64,000 bases of DNA from Erysipelotrichaceae bacterium NK3D112 (GCA_000701725.1 JNJQ01000003.1:124001-188000), one strand, 5' to 3'. Positions 35,000 through 44,837 are shown, counted from the stretch's first letter. Notes: generated by a model from the sequence alone, not told the origin. Translations and numbers: made by a program.

Positions 35000-36173
35000 G
35001 TTTGCTACCGTTCAGAAGCGCGCTTGCCTTGAAGAACGCTTTTGATCCCATCTGCCGGTTGAGATCAGCCATGACTTCACGGATCTCCTCACGCCGGTAT
35101 TCATTTTCATCAAACAGATTCATCTGCGACACAAAGAATGCGTCATTTGTGAAATCGGAAACCGAAATACCGAGAAGACGGATCGCTTCCCCTTCCTCCC
35201 AGTGATCATCAAATAATGAGATGGCCTGCACAAACAGATCATCCGCTTTCCAAAGCGGCTGGGAAGCACGGACGGAGCGGTCGGCATTGCGGAAGTCGTA
35301 ATAGCAGATACGAAGTGAAATGCGGTATCCGGCTTTTCCGGCCTTTTTCAGTCTGCCGGAAAGCTTACGGCTTAATGCTCTGATCAGACCGCGGATCTCA
35401 TCATAATCAACGATATCCTCCAGCAGAGTTTCCGAGACGCCCATCGATTTGGAATCCCAGTCCGTGACAATCTCACGGCTGTCATGGCCGTTTGCGCGGG
35501 CGAGGATTTCATCGGTGTTTTTCCCGAAGATGGGACGCAGTCTGTCAATGTTTTTGTAATTGGCAAGATCGCCGATGGTGCGGATATTGAGCTCTTCCAT
35601 AAAAGGAATTGTCTTGCGGCCGATACCGCGCATTTCGGAGATATCCAGCGGCCACATCTTGGCCGGCACATCGCGGATTCTTAACACAGTGATGCCCATC
35701 GGCTTTTTCATATCCGAAGCCATCTTGGCCAGAAACATATTCGGTCCCACACCGATTGAGCACGGGATACCCGTCTCATTCAATACCCTGCGCTGGATTT
35801 CCCAGGCCAGATCAAGCGGCTTTGCATATTTGACGATGACATCGCTCATATCCGCATAGCACTCATCAATACTTGCCTGTTCGATGATTCTGGTATAGGA
35901 CTCAATGATTGAAATGAACTGGTGTGAGAGCTCGCTGTACCAGTTGTAATGACCCGGCACAATGATCAGGTCTCTGCATCTGTGCTGGGCCTCAGTGACC
36001 GGCATCGCGCTGTGGATGCCGTATTTGCGCGCCTCATAGCTGGCGGTGGAAACGACCGATCTGCGGGTGCTGCCGGAAACGACAACCGGTTTGCCCTTTA
36101 AGGAAGGATCAAGAAGAATTTCCGCGCTGACAAAGAAGGCGTTGAGATCAATGTGAAAATAGACTCTGGCCAT
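34989..36173 (-). CDS. dinB: DNA polymerase IV (Y family)
   Basis: 394 residues. A translesion polymerase. Catalytic motifs are VYFHIDLNAFF with the first Asp, and ASIDECYADMS with the Asp-Glu pair. Helix-hairpin-helix ISEMRGIGRKTI and the little-finger domain follow, and a QMNLFDE clamp-binding motif lies near the C-terminus. The start codon overlaps the recN stop as TAATG. Being in an operon with recN and xerD fits a DNA-repair grouping. Confidence 0.95.
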   Translation of the reverse strand: MARVYFHIDLNAFFVSAEILLDPSLKGKPVVVSGSTRRSVVSTASYEARKYGIHSAMPVTEAQHRCRDLIIVPGHYNWYSELSHQFISIIESYTRIIEQASIDECYADMSDVIVKYAKPLDLAWEIQRRVLNETGIPCSIGVGPNMFLAKMASDMKKPMGITVLRIRDVPAKMWPLDISEMRGIGRKTIPFMEELNIRTIGDLANYKNIDRLRPIFGKNTDEILARANGHDSREIVTDWDSKSMGVSETLLEDIVDYDEIRGLIRALSRKLSGRLKKAGKAGYRISLRICYYDFRNADRSVRASQPLWKADDLFVQAISLFDDHWEEGEAIRLLGISVSDFTNDAFFVSQMNLFDENEYRREEIREVMADLNRQMGSKAFFKASALLNGSKHEN

Positions 36174-37813
36174 TACGGACGGTTCCTTTCCAGAAGCTCC
36201 TTCGCGGCCGCAAGTGAAGACGGCGTGATTTCACCGGAAGAGATCAGTGCCAGCTCATCGATGAATTCATCCTCATTCATCTGTTTCACAAAAGTCCGTG
36301 TTCTGTCATTCTCATCGGATTTATAGACACGGTAATGATAATCCGCACAGGCTGCGACCTGGGCAAGATGGGTCACGGAAAAGACCTGGCAGTCCTTTGA
36401 CAGTGATTTCATCTTGCGGCCGATCGCCGTGGCAACCGGACCGGAAACACCGGTGTCGATTTCATCAAAGATGACTGTCTTGATGCCCTGCAGACGGGTG
36501 AAGATTTCTTTGAGCCCAAGCATCAGACGGCTTAACTCACCGCCGCTGGCAGTGGCGGAAAGCGGTTTGAGCTCCTCTCCGCGGTTCATCGAAATCATGA
36601 ATTCAACATGATCAATACCTGTCAGACCGGGTGTCTTTTCGACAATGCTCGTAACAAAGCGGGCATTCGGCAGCATCAGTTCCCCTAAATTCTTCGCAAT
36701 CATCTCATCCAGTCTGTGACAGTTGTCCCTTCGAAGCGCGGACAATTGCTTCGCACAGACCATATATGCATTGAACGCCTTGTCGACCTCTTTGTTCTTG
36801 CGCGCAAGATATTCGCTGCGGTGGGTGATCATTTCTACCTGCGCTTCCATCTCTTCCGCCTTGCGGTTGACCTCTTCGATTGTTCTGCCGTATTTGCGCT
36901 TGAGCCGCTGAATCGTAAACAGCCTTTCCTCAATCGCATTGATATCCTCTTCGCTCATATCATATGCATTCAGATAATCGCGCAGCTGTTCCATCGCGTC
37001 ATTCAGTGAGTAATAGGAATCGCTGACCGTTTCAGCGATGCTTTCGGTTATTTCCCCATCCAGCGAAGAGACAATCCGCTTAAGCTCATAAAAGCTGCCG
37101 GAAAGCTCATCATCATAAATGGCAAATGCCGCATTGAGCTTTTCCAGGGAAGCACGCAGAGAGCGGTATTGCTTTTCTTTTTCCGCAAGCTCCTCTTCTT
37201 CCCCTTCCTTGAGATCCGCATCACGGATTTCACTGATCTGATGGCTGAGGAATTCAAGATCGTTTTCGTTATATGTTTCCGCAAGTGCCTCATCACGCTC
37301 ATTTCTGAGCCTGTCATATACGCGCCAGGCGTCCTTTGTCCTGTTGAGTACTTCCGAGTTGTTCAGGAATTCATCCAGAAGATGCTCATGGTATGAAACA
37401 TTGAGCAGATAGGCATTGTCTCTTTGACCGTGGATGTCAATCTGGCTTAAGAGCACGTTGCGCATCAAAGACAGCGGCACAACGCGGTGATCAATGCGCG
37501 CGAGTGATTTGCCGTTTGCGCTGATCTCACGGGTGAAGGTGGCAGTGCCGTCGGTTTCAAAACCCGCATCATTCAGCACCGATAAAGCATGGTTGTCATC
37601 GGAAAGGTCAAAGGTTCCCTCAATGATTGCGCGGTCCTTTCCTTTCATGACAAAAGAGGAGCTGGCTCTTTCCGCCGCAAGCAGAGAGATTGCGTCGATC
37701 ATCACCGATTTGCCGGCTCCTGTTTCACCTGTAAATGAGCTGAATCCTTTTTCAAATTCAAGATTCAGGCTGTCAATCAGCACGAAGTTCTGGATATAGA
37801 GATTCCTGATCAT
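36173..37813 (-). CDS. recN: DNA repair protein RecN
   Basis: 546 residues. An SMC-like ATPase acting early in double-strand break repair. The Walker A GETGAGKS is near the N-terminus (SFTGETGAGKSVMIDAISLL), two coiled-coil stretches follow, and the ABC signature SGGELSRLMLGL and Walker B VIFDEIDTGVSG are near the C-terminus. It follows dxs by 4 bases. In Bacillus, tlyA and ahrC lie between dxs and recN; both are absent here. Confidence 0.96.
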   Translation of the reverse strand: MIRNLYIQNFVLIDSLNLEFEKGFSSFTGETGAGKSVMIDAISLLAAERASSSFVMKGKDRAIIEGTFDLSDDNHALSVLNDAGFETDGTATFTREISANGKSLARIDHRVVPLSLMRNVLLSQIDIHGQRDNAYLLNVSYHEHLLDEFLNNSEVLNRTKDAWRVYDRLRNERDEALAETYNENDLEFLSHQISEIRDADLKEGEEEELAEKEKQYRSLRASLEKLNAAFAIYDDELSGSFYELKRIVSSLDGEITESIAETVSDSYYSLNDAMEQLRDYLNAYDMSEEDINAIEERLFTIQRLKRKYGRTIEEVNRKAEEMEAQVEMITHRSEYLARKNKEVDKAFNAYMVCAKQLSALRRDNCHRLDEMIAKNLGELMLPNARFVTSIVEKTPGLTGIDHVEFMISMNRGEELKPLSATASGGELSRLMLGLKEIFTRLQGIKTVIFDEIDTGVSGPVATAIGRKMKSLSKDCQVFSVTHLAQVAACADYHYRVYKSDENDRTRTFVKQMNEDEFIDELALISSGEITPSSLAAAKELLERNRP

Positions 37814-37817
37814 AAAT

Positions 37818-39686
37818 TTATGCCGTCGGGCCTTCTTTCAGCGCTTCGCGAAGCACCGAAGGAAGATCAATATGAATGTCCTTTCTGAGCAGATTCAGGC
37901 TGCCCTGACTAATATATTCATCATCAATTCCGAATCTCTTCAGATGAATCTGAATCTGTTCATCACAGGCATATTCAAGAATGGCCGAAGCCAGTCCTCC
38001 CGCTTTCATATCTGACTCGTAAACGATCAGTTTCATGCCGCTTTCCGCAAGCTCCTCGATCATCGAAGTATCCAGCGGTTTGAAGAAACGGCAGTTGACG
38101 ACGGTCACAGGCAGATCGTTCACTCTGACTTTTTCAAGCACCGTGTCAACCAGATCGCCATAGGTCAGAATGCATACCTTGTTGTCCGGATGGTCATTGT
38201 GCTTTGTCCATGTGCCGATGCGGATGTCTTCCTCTTCACGCATCTGGTTCACAGCCACAGTTCCTTTGGGGAAGCGGATCGCAAACGGATGCTTCTGGCT
38301 GAAGGCGGTCCGGATCAGATCCCTGGCCTCGCTTGCGTCTTTGGGCTGGGCGATGATCATGTTGGGAAGCGGTCTCAGAATACCGATGTCAAAGACACCG
38401 TGATGGGTTTCCCCGTCATCCCCGACCAGTCCGGCATGGTCAATGCCGATCACAACCGGCAGATCCATGCGGCAGATATCATGATTGATCTGATCATATG
38501 CTCTTTGCAGGAAAGAGCTGTAAATCGCTAAGAACGGACGCTTGCCGCTGATCGCAAGACCTGCCGCGAAGGTTGCCGCATGTTCCTCGGCAATGCCGCA
38601 GTCGAAGCTGCGGGTCGGATATTTCGCAAAGAATTTCTGCAGTGAGCTGCCGGTCATCATGGCCGGCGTGATCGCGACGATATTTTCATTTTCATCGGCG
38701 AGATGCTCCACCTGATCGGCAATGAACTGGCTGTATGCCGCATAGCCTTCGGGAATGGATGAGAGCGGTCTGCCGGTGGCGATATCAAACGGTCCGACGC
38801 CATGCCATTTGCCTTCACGGTCGGATTCACAGGGTGCGTATCCTCTGCCTTTCTGGGTGATCACATGAACGACGATCGGGCCTTCATGTTCGGCTGCCGC
38901 GCTGAACACCTGGATCAGATCATGCAGATTGTGTCCGTCAACCGGACCGATATAATCAACATTGAATTCCTCAAACACACCGCCGTCAATGACCGCATTG
39001 CGCACGGTGTCCTTGAATGTTTTCAAAGCGGTGTAAACGGTGCTGCCGAATGAATTGGAACGCAGGTTCTTCTTCATGCCCGCCTTGATCTTTGTATATG
39101 ACTTTGAGCTGCGCAGTCTTGAGAAACCGGAAGTCAGTCCGCCCACATTGCGTGAGATTGACATCTTGTTGTCATTGAAGACAATGATCATGTTCTTGCG
39201 TTCGCTGCCGATTTCATTGAGCGCTTCCAGGGCCATACCGCTGGAAAGAGCGCCATCCCCGATCACCGGAATCACATGGAAATTCTCATGGGAGAGATCA
39301 CGCGCAACCGCCATTCCAAGAGCCGCTGAAAGTGAGGTGGAACTGTGTCCCGCCTCCCATACATCATGGATACTCTCCTTGCGTTTCTGGAAGCCGGAAA
39401 GACCATGATAGTGTCTTAATGTCGGAAACTGATCCGCCCGGCCGGTCAGGATTTTATGAACATAGCTCTGATGGCCGACGTCAAAGAAAATCCTGTCACG
39501 CGGAGAGTCAAAGACATAATGAAGAGCGACCGTCAGCTCAACAACGCCAAGGTTGCTGGCCAGATGACCGCCGGTTTTTGATATGTTTTCGATCAGGAAG
39601 TTCCGGATCTCATGGCTGAGCGATTCGAGTTCCTTTTCGCTCATCGATTTCAGAAATTCCGGATTCTTGATGCTGTAGAGATCCAT
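37818..39686 (-). CDS. dxs: 1-deoxy-D-xylulose-5-phosphate synthase
   Basis: 622 residues. A thiamine diphosphate enzyme that condenses pyruvate and glyceraldehyde 3-phosphate, the first step of the MEP isoprenoid pathway. The N-terminal SNLGVVELTVALHYVF and FDVGHQSYVHK carry the catalytic His. The TPP motif runs from GDGALSSGMALEAL to FNDNKMSI, and the transketolase-like DGPTHHGVFD analogue (DGETHHGVFDI) is present. AGGAGG lies 5 bases before the ATG. ispA precedes it by 8 bases, so both isoprenoid genes are co-transcribed. Confidence 0.97.
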   Translation of the reverse strand: MDLYSIKNPEFLKSMSEKELESLSHEIRNFLIENISKTGGHLASNLGVVELTVALHYVFDSPRDRIFFDVGHQSYVHKILTGRADQFPTLRHYHGLSGFQKRKESIHDVWEAGHSSTSLSAALGMAVARDLSHENFHVIPVIGDGALSSGMALEALNEIGSERKNMIIVFNDNKMSISRNVGGLTSGFSRLRSSKSYTKIKAGMKKNLRSNSFGSTVYTALKTFKDTVRNAVIDGGVFEEFNVDYIGPVDGHNLHDLIQVFSAAAEHEGPIVVHVITQKGRGYAPCESDREGKWHGVGPFDIATGRPLSSIPEGYAAYSQFIADQVEHLADENENIVAITPAMMTGSSLQKFFAKYPTRSFDCGIAEEHAATFAAGLAISGKRPFLAIYSSFLQRAYDQINHDICRMDLPVVIGIDHAGLVGDDGETHHGVFDIGILRPLPNMIIAQPKDASEARDLIRTAFSQKHPFAIRFPKGTVAVNQMREEEDIRIGTWTKHNDHPDNKVCILTYGDLVDTVLEKVRVNDLPVTVVNCRFFKPLDTSMIEELAESGMKLIVYESDMKAGGLASAILEYACDEQIQIHLKRFGIDDEYISQGSLNLLRKDIHIDLPSVLREALKEGPTA

Positions 39687-39694
39687 AGCGCCTC

Positions 39695-40534
39695 CTAATT
39701 CGTGCGTGTTTTGATTTTTTCGATCAGATCCTTCAACGCACGTGAATCAAAGCCGCTGAATGTGTCCGCCATCTTCATGCATTCCTCATAAAGTCTGTTC
39801 ATGAGGTATTCAGCTTCATCTATCCCCAGAAGCCTTACGCTTGTAACCTTGTCGTTGTTTTCGTCAGATGTGCTTTTGCCGAACTGTTCCGGTGTCAGAC
39901 GGATATCCATGATGTCATCCTGCACCTGGAATGCGAGGCCGAGCTTTTCCCCGAGCTCATGCCACTTTTCCATATCCGCTTCATGATCCGCAATCACACA
40001 TGCCATCATGAGCGGCGCTGACAGAAGGCAGCCGGTCTTGTTGTGGTGAATCCTTTTGAGATCCTCCCATGCGGTGATGCCCTCGATCTCATTCATGTCA
40101 AGATCCTGTCCGAGCACCATACCGCCGGCTCCCGCCATGCGCGCAAGAACATTCACGCAGCCAAGCCGAGTATGGTCATCCGTGTCTGCGGATGAAGCGA
40201 CTTCAAACGCATAGGTCAAAAGACCGTCCCCGGCCAGAATCGCTGTGGCCTCGTCAAACTGCTTATGGCATGTCGGTCTGCCCCTTCTCAGATCGTCATT
40301 GTCCATCGCAGGAAGATCATCATGAATCAGTGAATAGGTATGAATCATTTCCAGAGCTGCCGCAAAGGGATCGCCCTTTTCCTCATTGATGCCATATCCC
40401 TGCAAAGCAGTATACAGCAGCAAAGGACGGACTCTTTTGCCCCCGGCCAGCAGAGAATAGCGCATCGCCTCCCTGACACGGCTTTCAGGCAATTGATCGA
40501 TATAATTGTCCAGAAGTTTCTCAAAGCGTTCCAT
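39695..40534 (-). CDS. ispA: Polyprenyl (farnesyl/geranylgeranyl-type) diphosphate synthase
   Basis: 279 residues from ATG 40534, which has GTGAGG 6 bases upstream; another ATG at 40540 abuts that site too closely. It elongates allylic diphosphates with IPP. The first aspartate-rich motif is IHDDLPAMDNDDLRRG and the second FQVQDDIMD, with GGKRVRPLL at the N-terminus. Product length (C15 or longer) cannot be fixed from the residues. It overlaps xseB by 14 bases. Confidence 0.94.
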   Translation of the reverse strand: MERFEKLLDNYIDQLPESRVREAMRYSLLAGGKRVRPLLLYTALQGYGINEEKGDPFAAALEMIHTYSLIHDDLPAMDNDDLRRGRPTCHKQFDEATAILAGDGLLTYAFEVASSADTDDHTRLGCVNVLARMAGAGGMVLGQDLDMNEIEGITAWEDLKRIHHNKTGCLLSAPLMMACVIADHEADMEKWHELGEKLGLAFQVQDDIMDIRLTPEQFGKSTSDENNDKVTSVRLLGIDEAEYLMNRLYEECMKMADTFSGFDSRALKDLIEKIKTRTN

Positions 40535-40745
40535 TGTCATCCTCACGGTTCTTCGCAAGCAGATCATTGACCTTGTTTTCAAATGACTTCAGGGTCTGAT
40601 CGCAGCTTTTCACAAGATGCAGTCCTTCTTCAAAAAGACGGATGGTCTCATCCAGAGGCTGCTCATTTGTTTCAAGCAGACGGACAATCTCTTCCAGCCG
40701 TCCCATGGACTGCTCAAATGTCATTTCCTTTTTATCAGTGCTCAT
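40521..40745 (-). CDS. xseB: Exodeoxyribonuclease VII small subunit
   Basis: 74 residues, a typical two-helix XseB (TFEQSMGRLEEIVRLLE, then LDETIRLFEEGLHLVK). It binds the long arms of XseA in the exonuclease VII complex, which degrades single-stranded DNA. It overlaps the xseA end by 11 bases and ispA by 14. Confidence 0.95.
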   Translation of the reverse strand: MSTDKKEMTFEQSMGRLEEIVRLLETNEQPLDETIRLFEEGLHLVKSCDQTLKSFENKVNDLLAKNREDDNGTL

Positions 40746-42141
40746 CTGTTACCTCTTTTCCCGTTATACCGGCCCTCAGTCTGCCGTCCGCCAGGCGCAC
40801 AACAATCTCTTCACCGGTATTGACATCATGCACCGAGCGCACGCTCTTTTCATCATGCATGACGATACCGTAGCCTCTGCCAAGCACCTTAAGCGGCGAA
40901 TAGGCATCCAGCAGTGCGCTGTTTCTTGCAATCCGGGTGCGGGCAATCTCGTTGCCGTGGGCCGCATTGTTCAATAATGCCTTCTGCAGAGCATCGAGTC
41001 TGTTATGTTCATTGCTCATCTCTGCACTCAGGGCATGGTTCATCCGCATGCGGTTTTCAATGATATCCGCATGAAGCTGTCTGGTATAAGCGTTCATATC
41101 ATGGGAAAGCCTCGATGCCAGATCATTGAATGAACTTCTTGCGTAAGTCACGGAATCGGCGCCTTTCATCAGGCGTTCCCTCACATAATCAAGCCGCATC
41201 GACTGATCGCTGATCAGTCTTTCCGGATAGTTCATAACCGGATGGGCCGCGCTTCTTTCATAGCGCTGTCTTGCCACACTCATCCGTCTGTTCACAACCG
41301 CCTGCATGCGCGCAAGCCTGTTTTCAAGGGCCTGATGCACTTCATGAATATCAGGGGTTGATGCCTCCACAGCGCCGGTAGGCGTGTTGGCTCTGAAATC
41401 AGCGGTGAAATCGGCGATCGTGAAGTCGATTTCATGACCGATTCCGGTAATCACCGGCGTATTCATGGCATAGATCATCCTGCCGAGATTCTCATCATTG
41501 AAACACCAGAGATCCTCAATCGAACCTCCGCCTCTGACCAGAAGAATCAGCTGATGATTTCCCTGATCCGCCTTACGCAGAGCCTCAATGATTTTCGGTG
41601 CCGCGTCCATTCCCTGTACAGGGCACGGATATTCAGTAATCTTCGCAACCGGCCATCTTTTGGCAAATGTGATCAGCACGTCCTCGCGGGCGGCGGTGTT
41701 GTTGCCGGTCACAAGGGCGATATCCATCGGATAAGGCGGCAGCGGTTTCTTATGCGCGGGGTCAAACAGTCCTTCATTTGAGAGCTTCTGCTTCAGCAGC
41801 TCCAGCTGCCGGTACAGATCCCCGATGCCGCTTTCCCGCATCGCATTTACCACCAGCTGCAATGTTCCCTGGGCGGGATACACACTGACATTTCCCCTGA
41901 CCACAACCTTCATGCCGTTTCTCACCGGAAAGCGCACATTGCGGTTGCTTGAGGCAAACATGACGCAGCTTAAAGATGCGTTTGCGTCCTTGAGCGAGAA
42001 ATACCAGTGGCCGCTGTAAGGCTGTCTCAGATTGGAGATTTCCCCTTCCACAAGCACACCGGTCAATACCGGATCATTCTCAAGGTATGATCGCACATAG
42101 CCGACGAGCCTGGATACGGGGATGATTCTTCTTTCACTCAT
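40735..42141 (-). CDS. xseA: Exodeoxyribonuclease VII large subunit
   Basis: 468 residues. The N-terminal OB-fold domain (VEGEISNLRQPYSGHWYFSLKD) is followed by the catalytic domain with GGGSIEDLWCFND, ITGIGHEIDFTIADF and ANTPTGAVE, then a long coiled coil and a C-terminal barrel (VLGRGYGIV). Single-strand-specific exonuclease acting in both directions. It shares ATGA with the nusB stop. folD, which lies between nusB and xseA in Bacillus, is absent. Confidence 0.96.
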   Translation of the reverse strand: MSERRIIPVSRLVGYVRSYLENDPVLTGVLVEGEISNLRQPYSGHWYFSLKDANASLSCVMFASSNRNVRFPVRNGMKVVVRGNVSVYPAQGTLQLVVNAMRESGIGDLYRQLELLKQKLSNEGLFDPAHKKPLPPYPMDIALVTGNNTAAREDVLITFAKRWPVAKITEYPCPVQGMDAAPKIIEALRKADQGNHQLILLVRGGGSIEDLWCFNDENLGRMIYAMNTPVITGIGHEIDFTIADFTADFRANTPTGAVEASTPDIHEVHQALENRLARMQAVVNRRMSVARQRYERSAAHPVMNYPERLISDQSMRLDYVRERLMKGADSVTYARSSFNDLASRLSHDMNAYTRQLHADIIENRMRMNHALSAEMSNEHNRLDALQKALLNNAAHGNEIARTRIARNSALLDAYSPLKVLGRGYGIVMHDEKSVRSVHDVNTGEEIVVRLADGRLRAGITGKEVTDEH

Positions 42142-42518
42142 ATAATATCCAGAACACTGTTGATCAGTTTGTAGGTATCCTCATCACAGTATTTCTTTGC
42201 CATCTCAACCGATTCATCGATGATGACGGCAGCTTCGATCTGCCTGAGATCAAACTCAGCGCATCCGTTGAGCAGGATCGCTTTTTCAATATAGCCGAGT
42301 CTGGCGAAGTTCCAGCCTTCTTTCAGGACATTGGTGATGTATCCGCCATAGCGTTCGGTGTTTTCCACAGCCTTGAAGATCACATCATGAAAATACGGAT
42401 CGATTTCCTCAGGCTTCATTTCATATTCATTTTCAATCAGCTCATTGAGATCACGGGGTACCAGAAGGTACTGATAGACGGTGACCATGGCTTTTTCTCT
42501 TTGTTCATGTCGGTTCAT
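42138..42518 (-). CDS. nusB: Transcription antitermination factor NusB
   Basis: 126 residues, all-helical RNA-binding protein that with NusE nucleates antitermination on rRNA operons. Recognisable are the N-terminal HEQREKAMVTVYQYL and the C-terminal segment AAVIIDESVEMAKKYCDEDTYKLINSVLD. It heads the - strand operon that runs to deoB. GGGAG lies 7 bases upstream of the ATG. Confidence 0.94.
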   Translation of the reverse strand: MNRHEQREKAMVTVYQYLLVPRDLNELIENEYEMKPEEIDPYFHDVIFKAVENTERYGGYITNVLKEGWNFARLGYIEKAILLNGCAEFDLRQIEAAVIIDESVEMAKKYCDEDTYKLINSVLDII

Positions 42519-42535
42519 ATGAAGTCTCCCACGTT

Positions 42536-42544
42536 ATTTTACCA
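42536..42544 (-). promoter_or_regulatory. Extended -10 promoter of the nusB operon
   Basis: On the - strand TGGTAAAAT, about 17 bases before the nusB ATG. It is divergent from, and 23 bases away from, the promoter for the DUF5662 gene. Confidence 0.5.
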
Positions 42545-42567
42545 TAAGCACAAAGCACTGGGAAATG

Positions 42568-42595
42568 TTGTCAAACCCAAATAGTCTGCTAAAAT
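42568..42595 (+). promoter_or_regulatory. Promoter of the DUF5662 gene, placed for a leaderless mRNA
   Basis: TTGTCA at 42568-42573, a 16-base spacer ending in TGC, and TAAAAT at 42590-42595. The ATG at 42602 begins 7 bases past the -10, the expected transcription start. There is no ribosome binding site. Confidence 0.7.
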
Positions 42596-42601
42596 AACTG
42601 C

Positions 42602-43198
42602 ATGAACAATGATACGACAAAAATGCCTTATTTCAAGCGGTTATTTCTGCATCTGCATACCGTTGACACCCATCGTTACGAGGTGATGAAAAACTGTTTC
42701 GCATGCGGAATTCCCCTGGCCGGAATCAGACATGATCTCTCCAAATACAGCCCTGCCGAGTTCAATGTGTCAGTCCGCTATTTTCAGGGAACAAGATCCC
42801 CTTACATGTATGAAAAGGAACATTTCGGCTACTCGGAAGGATGGCTCCACCACAAGGGAAGAAACAGGCATCACTGGGAATACTGGTACGATATGATCGA
42901 CGGCAAATGGGTGCCCCTTGAGATGCCCTTTGACTGTCTTGTCGAAATGGTGTGCGACCGGGTTGCCGCCTGCAAGGTCTATCAGAAGGAAAAATATACG
43001 AATGCCTCGGCTCTGGAATACTATCTCAGCAGAAACGACCGCTTCTATATGCATGAAAAGACAGCGGCTGCCCTTGAGGCCATTCTGCGCGATATCGCAA
43101 AGCGCGGAGAGAAAGCGGTGTTTGCGGATCTGAAAAAGCAGGTCGCAGAATACCGCATTGCCCATAAGGCGAAAGTGAAGTCCCTCGGACACGGATAA
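42602..43198 (+). CDS. DUF5662 family protein
   Basis: 198 residues of the DUF5662 family, function unknown. The family is rich in conserved His and Asp, here in IRHDLSKYSPAEF and GWLHHKGRNRHHWEYW. The arrangement resembles metal-binding HD-domain phosphohydrolases, but that is inference. There is no signal peptide. One of only two + strand genes in the right half of the window. The gene has its own promoter and terminator, and the start codon coincides with the predicted transcription start, so the message is probably leaderless. Confidence 0.85.
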   Translation: MNNDTTKMPYFKRLFLHLHTVDTHRYEVMKNCFACGIPLAGIRHDLSKYSPAEFNVSVRYFQGTRSPYMYEKEHFGYSEGWLHHKGRNRHHWEYWYDMIDGKWVPLEMPFDCLVEMVCDRVAACKVYQKEKYTNASALEYYLSRNDRFYMHEKTAAALEAILRDIAKRGEKAVFADLKKQVAEYRIAHKAKVKSLGHG

Positions 43199-43219
43199 CC
43201 GGAAATCATCCGGTTTTTT
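43197..43219 (+). terminator. Terminator after the DUF5662 gene
   Basis: Stem AACCGGA/TCCGGTT with a 5-base loop and a T-run. It overlaps the stop codon by two bases. Confidence 0.88.
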
Positions 43220-43231
43220 CTTTGCTTATAT

Positions 43232-43265
43232 AAAAACAAAAATGCCATGGATTTCCATGACATTT
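43232..43265 (-). terminator. Terminator after guaB
   Basis: On the - strand AAATGTCATGG pairs with CCATGGCATTT (one mismatch) around AAAT, followed by TTTTG. It lies between the guaB stop and the DUF5662 terminator. Confidence 0.8.
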
Positions 43266-43272
43266 CCGTTGT

Positions 43273-44778
43273 TTATTTAATTGATTCGCCGCTGTTTTTA
43301 ACCTGCACGTCGTGAGCGCCGCCCTCGACAATACTTGTTGAGGAGACCAGTGTGAGCTTAGCCTTCTTCTGCAGCTCTTCAATGGTGAGCGCACCGCAGT
43401 TGCACATGGTGCTCTTGATCTTGAGGGTTGTCATTGCGACATTGTCCTTGAGCAGACCGGCATAAGGAACATAGGAATCAACACCTTCCTCAAAGGAAAG
43501 CTTCTTGCCCTGGCCAAGGTCATATCTTGCCCAGTTGCGGGCTCTGGCGGAACCTTCGCCCCAGTATTCCTTGACAGTGTGTCCGTTGACAACGAGCTTT
43601 TCGCCCGGTGCCTCTTCGAATCTTGAGAAATATCTTCCCAGCATCACGAAGTCCGCACCCATCGCCAGCGCGAGTGTGATGTGGTAGTCATATACGATGC
43701 CGCCGTCTGAGCAGATCGGAATGTAGATGCCTGTCTCTTCGAAGTATTTGTCTCTTTCCGCAGCCACTTCAATGACGCTTGTCGCCTGACCGCGGCCGAT
43801 GCCCTTTGTCTCACGGGTGATGCAGATGGAACCGCCGCCGATGCCGATCTTGACGAAGTCTGCGCCTGCATCCGCAAGGAAGCGGAAACCTTCGCCGTCG
43901 ACCACATTGCCGGCACCGATCTTGACGGAATCGCCATAAGTGTCGCGCACCCATTTGATGGTGCTTGCCTGCCAGCAGCTGTAGCCTTCGCTGGAGTCAA
44001 TGACCAGACAGTCAACGCCTGCGTTGACAAGCGCCGGCACACGCTCCGCATAGTCGCGGGAGTTGATGCCCGCACCGACGAGCAGTCTCTTCTCATCATC
44101 GAGCAGTTCGTTGGGATTTTCCTTATGGGAATCATAGTCCTTGCGGAATACGAAGTAAGCCAGATGGTCCTCATCATCGACAATCGGCAGCGCGTTGAGC
44201 TTGTTGTCCCAGATGATGTCATTGCATTCGGACAGTGTGTTGCCTGTTGAGCCGACAACCAGCTTCTCACGCGGTGTCATGAATGTCTCAACCGGCTCAT
44301 TGCCGCTCATTCTGGAAATACGGTAGTCTCTGCTTGTGACAACACCGAGCAGTTTACCGTTGGCAGTTCCGTCATCAGTGACCGCCATGGTGGAGTGTCC
44401 GCTCTCCTTTTTCAGTGCGAGCACATCATTGAGGGTCATGGATGGCGTCAGGTTGGAATCGGAAACAACAAAGCCTGCCTTGTGATTCTTGACTTTGGCG
44501 ACCATCGCAGCCTGGGATGCGATCGACTGGGAGCCGAAAATGAATGACATGCCGCCTTCCTTGGCAAGGGCGATACCCAGTCTGTCACCGGATACCGACT
44601 GCATGACAGCGGATACCATCGGGATATTAAGGGAAATCGCAGGCTCCTCCCCTTTTCTGAATTTGACGAGCGGTGTTTTGAGCGAAACGTTGTCGGGGAT
44701 ATTCTCTTCGGATGTATAACCCGGGATCAGAAGATACTCACTGAATGTATGTGAAGGTTCACTGCAATATCTTGCCAT
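43273..44778 (-). CDS. guaB: IMP dehydrogenase
   Basis: 501 residues from ATG 44778, which has AGGAGG 9 bases upstream; 11 further in-frame codons upstream are not needed. It oxidises IMP to XMP, the committed step to GMP. A CBS pair is inserted in the barrel, the catalytic Cys is in [16 protein letters not shown], and the flap Arg-Tyr is in [11 protein letters not shown]. The motif wording, ICITRE instead of ICTTR, and the C-terminal [13 protein letters not shown] block place it in the subclass that, as I recall, includes the Tritrichomonas enzyme. It is monocistronic, divergent from proS. Confidence 0.95.
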   Translation of the reverse strand: MARYCSEPSHTFSEYLLIPGYTSEENIPDNVSLKTPLVKFRKGEEPAISLNIPMVSAVMQSVSGDRLGIALAKEGGMSFIFGSQSIASQAAMVAKVKNHKAGFVVSDSNLTPSMTLNDVLALKKESGHSTMAVTDDGTANGKLLGVVTSRDYRISRMSGNEPVETFMTPREKLVVGSTGNTLSECNDIIWDNKLNALPIVDDEDHLAYFVFRKDYDSHKENPNELLDDEKRLLVGAGINSRDYAERVPALVNAGVDCLVIDSSEGYSCWQASTIKWVRDTYGDSVKIGAGNVVDGEGFRFLADAGADFVKIGIGGGSICITRETKGIGRGQATSVIEVAAERDKYFEETGIYIPICSDGGIVYDYHITLALAMGADFVMLGRYFSRFEEAPGEKLVVNGHTVKEYWGEGSARARNWARYDLGQGKKLSFEEGVDSYVPYAGLLKDNVAMTTLKIKSTMCNCGALTIEELQKKAKLTLVSSTSIVEGGAHDVQVKNSGESIK

Positions 44779-44809
44779 CGGCGTATTCCTCCTCTTTTGA
44801 ATTTTATTC

Positions 44810-44837
44810 ATTATATCAACTTAAAACGGGATGTAAA
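44810..44837 (-). promoter_or_regulatory. Promoter of guaB
   Basis: On the - strand TTTACA at 44837-44832, 16-base spacer, TATAAT at 44815-44810 with an upstream TGA (extended -10). AGGAGG of guaB follows. Confidence 0.7.
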
